64,000 nt of DNA, taken from contig JAOTON010000385.1 of NCBI GenBank assembly GCA_034440635.1, forward strand, positions 650,501 to 714,500, in the 5' to 3' direction. How positions within the stretch are numbered: position 1 is the first letter of the stretch; each line of letters begins with the position of its first letter. This DNA comes from Lepas anatifera (lineage: Eukaryota; Arthropoda; Thecostraca; Lepadidae). The position numbers were made by a program, and so were the translations under genes. Shown here piece after piece: positions 50,067 through 63,351 of this stretch. The notes under the pieces were generated by a model. That model was not told where the DNA came from. It saw only the letters and a program-made list of their open reading frames with translations, and searched no databases.

Positions 50067-53000
50067 CGAGGGTCCAAGCGTTTAAGGACAGGGGCTGTCG
50101 CTATGTTAGGGGAGCGCGGCTTACGAAGGAGGATTACCTCATTGACGTCTGACCATCAGCTATACTTCTATTGGGGAAGTGATGGCTTTCATTTGTTGTT
50201 GTTGTTAAAAAGAGCTGATTCAGATAAAGCTGATACACATGTTAAGTTACACTACGTTCCACTAAGGCAATTAAAAATAGGAATACCGTGCCAATTTCAT
50301 GATATAGAATGAAAGCAATTGTGCTAGGGACGGAATTGTTAAAATTCTTTTGGAATTCATATTCATATCTCTATCTTTATGTGGATTCTTATTCTGTGTC
50401 ATACATCAAGACAGTTGAAGAGAAAATAGAAGCCACAGTTAGAATGTTGTCATATCTTTCTTGAACAGGTACGTAAGTAAGTAAGTAAGCAAGGTGAGTA
50501 AACCAGGTCAAATCATAATGCATTCTTTTCAGCACGGCCGTGCTTTTAGTGTTTTCAATGTTTTAGAAGCAAATTTGATGTTATCACCATAGATAACTAT
50601 GAACATGTTTTAATGCCCTTACCATACATTTTATCGGTAGCCGTGGCTTTCTTCTAAAATGTTTTAACCGTGGCTTTCTTTGTAAAAACGCTTAAACATG
50701 GGGACTATTTTTCATTTGTCTCCCAATAGAACGGGCGAACCCATGAGCTTAGAACGGCAATCTACCTGAAGAAATCTGGACATCAAGAAACGTTCGATGT
50801 CTGGAAACAATAAAACCTGATATTGTTTTTGAACTTAATACGATCAGATATTCATTCTTACAGGGGCATGTGAGCATCTTTGCGATTTCATTACTATACC
50901 AGTCCGGGTGATATCGTATTTCTGCTAAGTTTTAATTCTGCCTCGTCATTTGATGTAGTTTCCTCCTCCATCTGCCACCGCCAGCGGCATCCTCTCCACC
51001 GTCACTGTCTTAGCCGGCAAGAACTGCTGCCCGGCCGTCACCACTGTTGCCGCCATTGACTGCTTCTCCCGCCGCCGCCCCCCCTTCTCCCGCCAATGGC
51101 CTCCTCCCCTCGGCACGCCTCGCTGCAAACGCCATCAGCCAGAGCCGGTGTGCCGACAGGCCGGCGTCCCTCCGAACCAGTTGCTTCCCGCCGGGCCCGA
51201 CTGGCCGGCTAATTTTCCAGCGGCCGATGGCTGTATCGGAAATCAGTAGGGGAGTCGTTACTGGCAGCGCCGTTCGTTGTTGCCTCCCTCCGGAGACGCT
51301 TTCGCTGACGATGCTCCTCCACGCCGACCATACGTCATGGCTCTGCCGCGGCAGCTGCTAGTCTCCCCTCTTGTGCAACGTTCTCTCTGTCGCTTTTGTT
51401 GCCGTGCTGGAAACGCTTTGGCTGTATTACATAGTAACTTAGATTATATTAATGAGGGATTTTTTGTGTCGTGCATGTTTTTACATCATGAATACCGAAT
51501 GTACAAGATGCATAAAGACCTAGAGTTAAGTTCAATGCTTGATCAGGGCTGGATAAATAGTATGATAATCTGCTTAGGTATTATACAAAACACATGTTTT
51601 TCTCTACTTTTCACCAACACTCAGCAGAATGACTGAAAACATTTTCAGTTATTAATTGAATTCAGTGCAACACATATAAGTTTATTTTCTGAAACTCTGA
51701 ATACTCGGGCTTTTATTCGCAACCTCCAGCCCCAATCCTCTGAGGCTTCAGTATTTACTCCCAGGCTGCCTGATGTTCAATGACGTGGTTAGAGGACCTC
51801 ATCTCTGCGCCGCCCACCGAAAATGGTGCGTAACATAGTCCACAAACTGTTTACTGTCACCACAATCATCAGCCTCCCCTCTATTTTAGAGACAAGAATT
51901 ATTCACGTGTCTACCGAACGATATATTGGGACCGCACACGTGATTACGCGAGTGGGTTCGTTATGGGCACCATCAACTGTCCTATTGCCGCGCCCGGTTC
52001 CCACCGTTACCGGCTCACACCGTCCGGTTTTTGTTTCCACGTGTTCCCTACCATTCCGAAGAAAGAGGGGCTAACCACGCTCGGTCATGCTCGGATGATG
52101 CAAGAAACAATAAATCAGTAGTTTCTTTCAAAGCCCGTGAAGGATGATAAGCTTGACTTTTCATGAGTTCGTCCCACTGTAAGAACCATGAGGCCAAATC
52201 TGGTGCTTGAGCAGAATAATAAGGTGCGGTGTGCGGCGTGGAGGCGGTCTCTATTGGTGACGGGAGAAGACGACAGAGCTTCCGTCAGATGTGCTCTGTA
52301 CTCGGTGACGAGGCAGCGAGCAAATCCGCCAGGACTGTCATAAGAGGGAAATGCCGATGGACATGCCCGTTTACACGGATGGTTATTATCGAATAATTAA
52401 TCTATAATTGATAAGTTCTCAAAAAAACCTGCTGAGAGTAGGGTGCCAAAAGTGGCATGGAATCGCGTGGGAATTACCCAGGACCCTAAAAAGCTGATAA
52501 AGCAAACTAAAACAGAAAAAGAGCTAACATCCCCAAAACCCCTTCGAAAACTCACCCTTCAGACACCCCGTTTCCCGTCGTCTTTACCTCGCTTGGCTCT
52601 TGTCTTGTCTTACTCGTTTTGAGTGTTTTAGGATATCATAAGTGTTTTTAAGTATTTGAATTCGTCTTTTTCGGGCTAAGTGTTTTTAGCAGCTTTTATG
52701 TTTTTTTGTTACTATTTTTGGCCGGTAGGTTGCTTATACAGTAGGTTCTCAGTTGGGTTTTAAGTATTTCAAGCCATTTACTGCCCTCCGCTGTAACATC
52801 TGTTTAGGGTCTTAGGTCACTGCCACGAAAAATCATGCAACTTTTACTTGCCTTAATTATGCGAGGAAAAACAGTTTTCTTTTATTTCCAAACATGACAG
52901 ATTTATATATTACGTTGAGCAAGCCCGCGGACTCAGGATATATGGAGACGCTCCTGTCACAGCAGGCAAAGAATGGCGTCTTAATATTCCGTCTTGCTTC

Positions 53001-54363
53001 GTCTGATATGTATTTTGAACTGAGGGTATCATATTTGTGTTTATGAGCCAGCATTAGTCATAGTGCAGTAGCGTGGTTTTATATCATTTTCCCACTTACT
53101 TCTTTTTATCGGACACTTGCATTATCCTGCATGTTTCAGAAACAATCTATATGCCATTTCTCCGCCAAAGAAACACCTGTCTTTTACCCGCTGTGATATT
53201 TAATTCCTGAAATCTTAATGTTGACAACAAACATACCTGCGGAATATGATAAACTCTAAAGGGGTGGGACATCTGGGTGCTGCTGCGAGAAGGCTGCGTT
53301 TCGTCCGCTGGACGGGTGACACTGAGCTGACTTTGAAATATGAGCTTTAGGAGGGCATCGACCCAGAGTGGCCGTAGCCGGAGGAAAAGAGGAGCGACTA
53401 ACCCAGCTTCTTGACTGACACAAGTGCGCCAAGTTGTACCCGACTGTATTTGTCGGGACCTCGATAAACTGCGTTAGGACCAGACGACGTCATGGGATGA
53501 GCTTTCAGGGCTGTAGCTCCGCTAATCACGTTCAGTAGGCCACAATCTTCTCATCATTTCGGTGCCAATGGCCTACAGGGTGTTCCACATCAACTATAAA
53601 TGACCAAATGATACACCATGTGGATTCTCACATAATGGGCGCATGGTTTGAAAACAATAATAAATAATCATAGAGGCATGGCCTTGGTGCATTAGAAATC
53701 GCACTGTGGTGCAAATGTCTCCTTAAAACAAACACCTGTCGGTCAGCAAGTGAGCTCGTTTCAAAAAGAGCCCGAGTAAAGAAGAGATGGGAATCATTAA
53801 TGATAAATCAAGCGTCGGCCTCCCATGTCCAGATGCTAACTGACAGGAGCTTGCCATATATATGTGCTAAATATCTCAACTGATAAAAATGGCTTCCAGT
53901 CAAGCCTAGTCGAGTTTTGCCTCTTACAAAATATAATAATTGTCTAATAGTCTAAGGTATTCGAGAATGCTTATCAACATGACTCGGTCTGGCGCAGACC
54001 AAGCAACTAACAGGGTCAACGCGAGAATGAGCCTTATCAATGCAGTACCCGCATGTATAAACACGATTTTACACGATGAGCGTTCAGAAGCATGACGTAT
54101 TGCCTGCTGTCCAGGATGGTCGAACTTCCCGTGCACCAGAGCAGAGGCAGGGACTGTGCTAAGAAAAGGTGTTGACCTTCCGGATCAAACCTCGATAACC
54201 AGACATGCTAATAACTTAGTGTAGTTCCTGGGAAAATAATCCCGAAACATCACATCCCCGATGCCCGAAAATTAGGTAGCTGGAACGTTGAATGTATGGT
54301 AAAAAAGAAAAAAAAGAATATAATCTTTTCAATGTTCCGTGTCTACTATTACGGTATATCAGC
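50067..54363. other. No recognised gene; GC-rich patch at 50.95-51.4 kb
   Basis: The patch 50,950-51,420 is GC-rich with many CpGs and low-complexity Ala/Pro/Arg frames. It could be a CpG-rich promoter or a 5' exon, but no domain is seen. A short (GTAA)n tract lies at 50,472-50,490. The remainder is AT-rich. Confidence 0.4.
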
Positions 54364-54441
54364 TTAACACGCACATTGACGGGGGTCTGAGCCACCTTCG
54401 GATTGAGGGGCGGGTACCGCCCCCGTCAATGCGCGTGTTAA
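54364..54441. mobile_element. TTAA element family A, 78-bp remnant of two ends
   Basis: TTAACACGCACATTGACGGG at the left, the GGGGCGGGTACCGCCCC palindrome in the middle, and CCGTCAATGCGCGTGTTAA at the right. Everything between the two sub-terminal regions is gone, leaving just the ends. It is flanked by TTAA on both sides. Confidence 0.9.
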
Positions 54442-57209
54442 GTATTTCGCTTGATTTTTTCAAGTTGATGCATACTCCTGTAAGGTAGCCTCCAGCATAT
54501 CCCTTGCATCGCAAAAAAGTTTCCGATAATTGTAGCAGGTCTATACGAGCCCCTATCATCGCAGACCCACCAAACCGACAAAAAACACAACTCTTTACTT
54601 TTCTGGCTTCTTATATGTCTAAAAGGCACCGAGCAGCCCGCGGGGTATTCGGGCTGTGCCCTGTGGGACTGCGGCGCTGCGTTGATTCCTGCTGGGAGCT
54701 CGTCCCGAGTTTTGGCTGCATTCTCCGGAGGCGCCGGCCGGGCCCCCTGAGACACAGGCGCCATCGGATTCCGATGCGCGCGGCTAGGGGCTGACGCTGC
54801 CTGATTGGCCTCCAGCCGGTGAGAGACTACCAGCATCGCTCAATGCGGCTCCCCCATCGGCCGCCTAAATGTTTACAACACCCAAAACGTGACAGAAAAC
54901 TGAACAGGCTGCTTTAGAGTGGCTTTAAATAGGAACACACGTCATGAGTGCCTCCGTGTCAATTTCTTTTCAATCAAACTGACCAATAAAGTGAATTCAC
55001 CTCTAATTTATCCAAACGGCCAGCAGGCCTACCGAAGAATGATATCCTGTTTGCTGAAGAGTTTCTGTTTAATCATTATGATAGAATGAAATGCAGTAAC
55101 ATACTTGATTATTGTGTGTTAAATTCAGTATACTTGGAGGAATATTCCCACAGGCCAGTGTTCGTAGCGTTGATATTCGTACGAGCTTGTTCGAATGTCC
55201 AATAATTGTCTAATGACTAATTCGAATATATGTCCCTTAATTCTTTTAGTTGTAACAATTAATTTTCAAAAAAAATCAAACACTTATATCTATGAATGAG
55301 CTGATGACACAAGGTTTGTTGCCGTTTCCACTGATAATACCAATTAAGTCCCAATAAAGCGAACTCCATCAAACCATTGAACAACTTTATTGGTCCTCGT
55401 TACATCCTCTTATTACCACCGGCCCCGTGATTAGCACTGGCCGCTTCCCCTACCCTCTTAAAGGCCCCTTCAGAAGCAGTGACGCCGCCCGAGGGCATGT
55501 TGACGGGCGACCTCGTGACCCCTGCACGACGCGGCGCCGCCAGCTGTGGGTAGGAAGCTGCGCAGGACAGGTTTCAAGGTGACATGTTTTAGCAGGTGAG
55601 ACCAAAATTCTGAATATTTTGTTGAAGGTATATTTGACTAGGATGCGCTTACAGGATACAGGCATAAGACTATTAGTTATCACACAAGTTTGCTGGCAAC
55701 CCCAAATAGTTTTGCAATGTGTGCAGAGGGCCGTTTAAAAATGGTTGTTTTTATTTCTGCTTTTATTTTCGCCTGCCTTTTCTCCATATCCTCAATTTAC
55801 TTTGAGCCCGCAGTTCAGCTTATTCAAAGGCTAAGGTAACAATATCTGAATAACTGGACTACAGGTATAGATGTGGCAGAAAGTGCATAAATCCAAATAT
55901 AATTCAAGGCATTAGCGCCGATGTGATAGGAACCCGTGCATACAGTTTTGAGTGTTGTAAATTCCCGCATCATATCAAACGAAAAATTAATTGATATTTT
56001 CCCTAATCCTCCAATCGTAGCCGGCGACCAACAAGATGCAGATGCGACTGTAATCTTCGATTTTATCTCACCGCTTTAGAATACACCTTATGACAATAAC
56101 ATGAATCATGAAGGTAGCATTACACTTAATCTGCGCCTGGTACGGAGGGTTAACCCACTCTTCCAATTTTGAGCATGTCTCCCTAGTCCTTATAGCCAGA
56201 GGAACGAAACTTTCAGTACCTGTCCAGAAATGGCTACTTCGTAATTTATGGGCAACTACATAACTAATCGCGCATCCCATTATGTCATAGTGACGTCACA
56301 GGATTGGGCTCTAGAAGCTTGCGGTACTTTTTCATCCTTGTGTTAATTTTTGAGCAACAGAGATTACAAGTTTTATAAGGCGTTTTACATAGATATTCTG
56401 TCAACCATTTGCCTTTGAATCTAGTTTAAGTTTTTTATGATGCAATCAGCAATACGCAGTATAAAACTTGTTCCTAACCTTTTTCCTTTCTCAAAAATTC
56501 GCCAAGATTCGTCAAATTTGTTGTAATTACGCCTTAATGACGTCATCAAATTTGTAATATAATGTTTATTTAAGCCCGTGCAATTACATTGGTCCATGCT
56601 GTCATTGTAAATGAAATAAGGACCAACTTTAGAGTTTGGCTCACATTGGTAAACATTATCATCAAATTGTCCATGAAGTATGTATTAATGATCATTTTAT
56701 TATATCCTTTCGGTTCAAATTTGATCAAAAACAAAATTACAGCACTTACATATCAAATGGCCCTCGTTCAAGGTGATTTAGGGTGGAATCCGGTCTCACG
56801 TGTTTGAACAGGGTGAGATAAACCGAGGATATGACAATTAACATATATTTACTTATGATTATTATATGATATTAAGTATGATGAGCTTTCTAATGATCTT
56901 GAATAATAAAATATTGTATTGTTGGGGTGTTGTTGGGTGGGGCCATCGATTGCATCTTGAATGGAGGAAATCAGCTGGGTAGTTCTTGACTCAGAAGGGG
57001 AGGGGTCCCGTGCGTGGTACGTTACAGTTCAGACCTGTATCAGGGACAGGTCAATACATTTAACAGAGGGTTTGGTGCTAGTCACAGCCCTAAAAGACAG
57101 CTCAGATGGTAAAAAACAAGCCATTTGCTGCTGCCCTCACATTCCGAGCTGGGAATGTTGGGAACTGTAAGAAACTGCCGAGTAACCAATAATGCCAGTG
57201 AAAATTGTA
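54442..57209. other. No recognised gene; GC-rich patches
   Basis: GC-rich patches at 54,620-54,800 and 55,430-55,570. On the minus strand the second reads, after a possible acceptor, through a short open frame containing PVNMPSGGVTASEGAFKR. This is too little to call an exon. The rest is AT-rich. Confidence 0.35.
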
Positions 57210-57210
57210 T

Positions 57211-57690
57211 AAACACGCGCATTGACGGGGGCGGGTACCCGCACCCCTCGGGTTTTTGGAGATAGCATAAAAACGGCGGCGCGTAGCGCCGTCGTACTTG
57301 GCATACCTTTTCTCTCATCGTTTTTACACCTTTTTTTAAAATCTTAAGGTTAGGTCATCTCAGGTCAGATCACTAGTACAGGTCAAGTGACTGGACCTAA
57401 AGATAGCATAAGTCGGAACAGGGTGAACTTATTCGATTGAAACTAATATCACATAATGGGCTCACCGAGTTTTCTAAAACCTGTTCCGGTATTTTTGATA
57501 CCGATGACCTAATGTCAGGTACGAGCCATGACCTCTCTATTGGAAATAAATGGGAAAATTATTTTAACTGAATAACTTAGTAACGGAAGGTGATAGGGAG
57601 TTTATTTTAACTGCATTATATTCGCCCTGTCTTTCCGGTTCTAATGATATGCAGTTTGCCTAATCTTACCTTGGCCTGAACTCAGGTCAG
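57211..57690 (-). mobile_element. TTAA element family A, copy 5, truncated
   Basis: Inverted relative to the 14,076 copy: it begins AACACGCGCATTGACGGG, then the palindrome GCGGGTACCCGC, then AAACGGCGGCGCGTAGCGCC. It follows the family sequence to about 57,690 (CTCAGGTCAGGT), where similarity stops. The left TTAA is degraded to ATAA. Confidence 0.85.
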
Positions 57691-58133
57691 GTATAAGCAG
57701 ACGCACATCACTTTTTACACCTCTATACTGGCTGCTTCTTGCCATATTTTTTGCCTGCTGCACATTTCCTTCGGGACAAATTCTGTAAAACCATAAACAA
57801 AGCCACCTCGTGGGGATGGTCATGTGTATGTGAATCCTCTATGTTTCAGGCGAACCCCGGCAGTGCTAGCTCCAGTATGGGTCGTTTACCGCGGACCGGC
57901 GAGCCCCCCAACCTCTGCTTCATCATACAGGACCATCCCACATGGCGCTCGGCCCAAAGACATCAAACAGAAGCCCATTAGTGTTGCCCGGGGGCAGGAG
58001 ACGTCTGGCCGAGCTCCAGAGCTCGACACCAACGCAACTAGAGAGTAACGCGGACAGTGCGGATCCTGGGGTCTACGGATCATGTGTACTTCACAGTCTG
58101 CAGGGCCTGTGTGTGAGCTTTTCTTTACATAAT
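57691..58133. other. Unassigned, GC-rich, between two family A copies
   Basis: From 57,850, after TGTTTCAG, the sequence is GC-rich and open in two frames (43 residues, or about 65 residues to 58,048). Neither frame shows a known motif. It may be an exon, or filler between two element copies. Confidence 0.25.
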
Positions 58134-58976
58134 TTAACACGCGCATTGACGGGGGGACGGGTACCTGCCCCCTCGGGTTTTTGGAGACAGTAGCAAAACG
58201 GCGGCGCGTAGCGCCGCCGTACTTGGTATACCTTTTCCCTCATCATTTTTACAACTTCTGTGAAAATTTTAAGGTTAGGTCATCTCAGGTCAGGTCACCA
58301 GTACAGGTCAAGTGACCCGACCTAAAAAAGTTTAAGATAGCATAAGTCGGAGCAGGGTGAACTTATCCGATTGAAACTCATATCAAATAATGGCCCCACC
58401 GAGTTCTCTAAAATATGTTCCGGTATTTTTGATACCGATGACGTAAGGTCAGGTACGAGGCATGACCTCTCCATTGGAAATACATGGGAAAAATGGTTTT
58501 TACGGAATAACTCAGTAACGGATGGTGATAGAGCATTTATTTTAGCTGCATTAGACTCGCCTGGGCTTTGCAGTTCTAATGATATGCATTTTATATAATT
58601 TGACCCTGACCTGACCTCAGGTCAGGTCAAATCCTTCATTTGACCTAGCAAAGTCAAATTATATATCATTGGATTCGGCTTGCTAAGAGGATTCATATAG
58701 TTTAAGTCGTTTTGCTCTATCTGTACTTGTTCAGATGTAATGGCCGAAAACTGACTTTACATGTTATCCCTATGACGGGCATGTTTTGACCTCTCGTGAC
58801 CTTAAATGTGACCTAACAAAAAATGGTTCAAATGTTTTCGATGGCGAAGTGGATGGGCAGCCCAACGCCGTTTACCGTTTTTCGCTACCTACCGTGGTTC
58901 TCGAGATCTTAGGGGGGCGGGTACCCGCCCCCGTCAATGCGAAGGTGGTTCAGACCCCCGTCAATGCGCGTGTTAA
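58134..58976 (-). mobile_element. TTAA element family A, copy 6 (843 bp)
   Basis: A complete inverted copy: TTAACACGCGCATTGACGGG at the left, and at the right two successive CCCCCGTCAATGCG motifs separated by AAGGTGGTTCAGA before GCGTGTTAA. It contains the CGGCGGCGCGTAGCGCCGCC hairpin (about 58,199-58,220) and the half-site palindrome at 58,607-58,629. It lies about 440 bp from truncated copy 5 in the same orientation. Confidence 0.92.
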
Positions 58977-60955
58977 TAAACGGAAATGTGTTTTTTCTCC
59001 TGCTTGTCCATAAGCAAATATTAACTCTACTTCATAACTCACGCACTCAGCCGCTCACTCATGCGCATTCACTCTTTCCCCTTTAACTCCCTCTGCTCTT
59101 ACCTAAACCGTTTTTCCTTGGTTTCCATTGAACTCAGAAAAATGTGCTTCATAAAAGCTTCGTAAAAAACATAATGCACTCACTAGGATGATGGCATCTG
59201 TGTAGCACTCTTTTCTTAAATACACTATGCGGCGAAAGTCGCTGCCATGTTGGTAATTGCTGAAAAACCAGCCGGGCACGCCGTTCACCGGCGCCGACTT
59301 TTGACGTCACGCAAGGTCTTTATGCGCGGGAAGTTTGCGGTCACCTGGCGGTACCAGTCGTGACCGTGTTTCGGTGTTTCGCAGGTACCTGTTTCGCTGG
59401 AAACACTCCTGGCGTGCTCCCGTTGAGCAGGAGTTAGGACCGGGCCGCTTTGTGTCGGAAGCCCAGACCATGGGACAGAGTGACCGGGCGCACGGAAACA
59501 GCTCTTGGACAGGTGCAAAGCATCTGAAACCTCGGACATCCATACTTTTATATATTTTAAAAGCTTTTGAATAAAAATCGCATGCGCCTTGGATTTTCGA
59601 TAATACGTTGATGCAATGGCTTTAGAGATTCAAAGGAATGCTGGCGAGAAACAAACACTGTAAAAGTGTGTTTGGGTTCGCTTATAAGCAGCCAGAAAAT
59701 GCTACCACAGACTGGCCTATACGTGACCAGCCTATGCCTGAATGTGCCAAAATAACGAAAAAATTCAACACCGCAGAGCTTGGCCTTACTCATTCTGGTG
59801 AACCGTTTAAGAACTACCATTCAAGTAGCGATCCAATAAACTTAACGCTGTGTTTTCTCGTAAAGCGGGAATTTAGAGGTAAAACGCAATGCCATAATCT
59901 AACTGATATATTTCTTAATCTGTGTCATTGCACTCTAGCTTAGTTCGCGTTGTTCGATAAATTGGCGTCGGCTTTATATATTTATCAAATACCTAGGAAT
60001 TGTCAGCAGTAAAATATACTTTCTAATTTGTAAGTTTCTACTAAGTCACTTGTTAAGAATATGCATTGACCTTAAGACACAAATTTCTTATGTAACTGCT
60101 GCTCATTTCTATTGTTGACTATCCGGGAAATTATTTTCGGAAAAGCGGCTATTCTTAGACTCTGCGAGAGCACCATCGCACAGAGCCGCCACTGGTCACT
60201 CTGCGAGAGAAGCCCTCTGGACGGAGGCCACTCCTGGTTGCCAGATGACTACTATTATGCCGCGGCCTGCTCCCGGCTGCTGCCACTAGGCACGGTGCGT
60301 CTGATGGATGCGCGCATCGTTTCTCGATAATACCTGCACGGCGCTGATTCCCGACGCTGATGAGCACGCTCCTACAAACAATCAGACGGCTCCTTAATCA
60401 ATTGGCATGCCAGGCAAGTGCGCCTGCTCGCTTCCTTTCTGGCCCTCTCCCCACCTCCCTCTGTCCTCTGTGGCGCAATCTCTCTCTGGCGGACCGGCGC
60501 AAACGCTGTTGCCGTGAAAACAATCAGCAGCAACATGAGAGACTGAGCAGCTTACGCACCACGGTTCTTAGAGCCTGGGGGAACTACTAGTTAGAGCAGG
60601 GGTGAATATCATTAAATCACCATATAGATATATCCAAGAACACTAAACAAAACGAATGAAAATTGGGCGTCTTTTATTTAAATGACACATAGTCCTTAGC
60701 TGGCTTTTTAGTTGCAAGGATCGAAACTCTCTCCTCGTTTCCACACCATGCTTGTATGAAAACCAGCCATTCATCACGGGACAAAAGATAACTGGTTTGA
60801 TGTTTTTATGAACATTATACATTTGAACAAAAAAGAATACATATCTTATCTTGTCCCTTTACGACTACCTGGTTACACTTGCACAACGTATTTTGCTTGG
60901 ACATCTATTCAAAATAACTCGACTTGACGACTGATAGTTTAGCTGGTGATTCAAA
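58977..60955. other. No firm gene; one exon-like block
   Basis: The block 59,381-59,511 is preceded by TGTTTCGCAG, followed by ACAGGTGCAA and open in one frame (containing YLFRWKHSWRAPVEQELGPG). This is the pattern of an internal exon, but no family is recognised. A GC-rich patch at 60,150-60,500 has no decisive frame. Confidence 0.3.
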
Positions 60956-61573
60956 GCCGAGCTAGATTTTGAAGCTAGATAACGCCATTTGACCAAACAA
61001 ATTCGAATCAATGACCTTGACAAAAAATCTGACATGACCTTGAACCGCCACCTTTGACCTTGATATTGGCCTTCATGTGAGATGACTTTGACGTACCATC
61101 TCGTTTATATGACACTATGGCGTTAGCCGTCCGTCTCCACTGCAGACGAACTGGTGCGACCGCGCGATTTCGGCGATATCACAATATAGGTCTGATTTTG
61201 GAAGGCTTACAAGTAAAATAATATTCGACAGATGTTCAAAAATGGTATAGTGGCGGAGAATGTACGGCAGTGCCGTCATGATGATGATGAAGGTGGAAAC
61301 ATGACCATAATCTGCTAAATACACATTATTTTGCATGAGTTTTAAAGGCAAAAGCTAGTCAACGGTTTCGCATACAATGCATGGTCACGACTGAGTTTTA
61401 GTCGTAACTATGCATTGTATGCGAAATCGTTGTCTAACTTTTTTAAAGCATTTTTTGTATGTTTACTTTACCATATTTAACTTTCCCCACGCACCATATT
61501 AAGGGCTGGTCACCTAGGAAAAATAGGTTGGAGGGAAGAGGACTCGGAGGCCTCGCTCCAGTGCACGTGTTGA
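60956..61573. mobile_element. TTAA element family D, copy 2, diverged
   Basis: It shares CACCTTTGACCTTGA, ATATGACACTATGGCG and ACCGCGCGATTTCGGCGAT with the family D copy at 48.4-48.6 kb, and ends GCTCCAGTGCACGTGTTGA, a mutated version of the family end. The left end is not clear. It holds a long hairpin at 61,355-61,437. Confidence 0.6.
61355..61437. repeat. Long imperfect hairpin with 7-base loop
   Basis: The left arm CAACGGTTTCGCATACAATG, then CATGGTCACGACT, faces the right arm AGTCGTAACTATGCATTG, then TATGCGAAATCGTTG. The arms are about 38 bp with a handful of mismatches. One arm's sequence also occurs alone at about 15,023-15,053. Confidence 0.85.
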
Positions 61574-63340
61574 AGAGAGTGTCCCAATTTTATAATGGGT
61601 TTTGAACTGACATAGCAGTTGGGGGCTCAATGCTTTCTTTATTTAAAACCCTGAAGGAATACATTTCATATGGTTGCAGTAATCTGATCGGTCGTAAGCC
61701 CTGAGCCCCACCTACTCGCTGAAACATCGAGTGAAGCTTCTCTGACTTTGAAATGTATTCACTTATACATGCATGTTTTGTTAATCAATTCTGATTTTCA
61801 CTAACATACATTTTCTCTGGCAGGCAAAGTCCAGAATTGAAACATCTTGTAACGAGTCACAAATCACGCACATCACAAGTTTGTACGAATGAACTTAATC
61901 AATATTGCATTTGGGTTTTGGATATGCTTGAAACAGTATTAACAACATCTTGAGGCTTTCCTAGGAATCAGGCAACTGTAAACTTCACAAATAATCCCTG
62001 GAAAGTTAATGCTTAAATCACTACTTAAGGTCAATATTAAAATTAGATGGAGGCATAAATCAGTAGAATTGTTTCCTTGGAGTGAATGGCTGATATATAA
62101 TGTAAGACACACTCTAGAGTGGTCGCACAGATAGGCACCACGGTCGCAAGCCCACCGCGATGGCCCACAATCACGCAGAAATATCATCGACACCAGAGCG
62201 ATGGCTATCATTTTGAAACTGTTGATAATGGGAGCTAGCTTTAATTGGCATTTTGGCATCATCGAGAACGGTTGTTGCCAACTGTTCAGCTGTGCAACTT
62301 TGGAGCTAATTGTAGTTTCCGTAGTCATCAACCCAAAGCAACAGATGGCGGTCAAAAGTTAATCAATAAACAACCGGCACAATTTGGGCGCCCAACTCCC
62401 GCCATTTCCATAAATTGCGAACTTTAAACCAACCGCAGGGAACAGCCATTATTTGAAATTAATCTCCGGATAATCGATTAATCAATAGGAGCTTTCCTCT
62501 TCAATAAGCCACAGAGCAGGTTTGGACGCCTCCGCTCTAAACTGAGCTCGAATATGTAATCTCGGCTACAGCAGTGGGCCTTGTTCTGCGTTTCGGTATA
62601 TACAACGTGTAATTACAAATATAGAAGGAAACATGCTGTCCAAATTATGTATCTTAATCGGTTAAAAAATGAGGACTAATTAGCTTGAAGGTTATAGTAC
62701 GTGAATTTGCATAAAAGTAGCTATCAATAACCGCATTTTGATTTTGACATGGTGGCAAATTAAAGGTGGGTAAAACCAGTGGCGGATCCAGGGGGAAGGG
62801 GCAAGGCATTTGCCCCCCCAAACAGAAAAGCTCGGGGAAACACTATGGTTTTGCCCCCCATTCCTAGGGCTGCCCATTTTACTTGCATCCCCAGGTTTGC
62901 AAAATAGTCCACCAGATTCCCATTATTTGGCCTAATTGCTACTCAAAACTGGTTTTGTTTTCTTCGAGACTCAAAAACGGACCATGCGCAGTGAGAGTGA
63001 ACATCTCCCCTATATTGCACTGATACCCCAAACTAGACCATGAAACCTATAAACTATTAAATATGTCTATCAAAAAGACTAGTGGTTTTATACACACGCC
63101 TCATTTACTGCGCTTTATTGAGAACGAATGCGACAAGAAGCTTCACGTGTAACACAGTACCAAGTCACAGTCATTCACAAGAAGCATTGATGATTCTCCC
63201 TTCACAATACCTCCGAGCCACCGACGCCACCAGCACCGCCGGCCTAGATTCTCCGTTTAGATCTCAAATGTTTAATACGGTGCAAACCTTTGAACTTCAA
63301 TTACCAGTAGTTTTTATTAGTCAGCGTCTTCTTAGTGACG
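61574..63340. other. No recognised gene; one hAT-like repeat end
   Basis: CCAGTGGCGGATCCAGGGGG begins at about 62,778 and leads into C-rich sequence ending near 62,870, a terminal piece of the CAGTGGCGGATCCAG repeat group. Frames of up to 138 residues (61,939-62,355 minus) are unrecognised. Confidence 0.4.
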
Positions 63341-63351
63341 CTAACATATAC

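Noticed and set aside
55430..55570. Possible minus-strand exon with PVNMPSGGVTASEGAFKR
   Set aside because: Short, no family recognised, and splice signals ambiguous.
57850..58048. Possible exon after TGTTTCAG
   Set aside because: Two competing open frames, no domain, and a position between two transposon copies.
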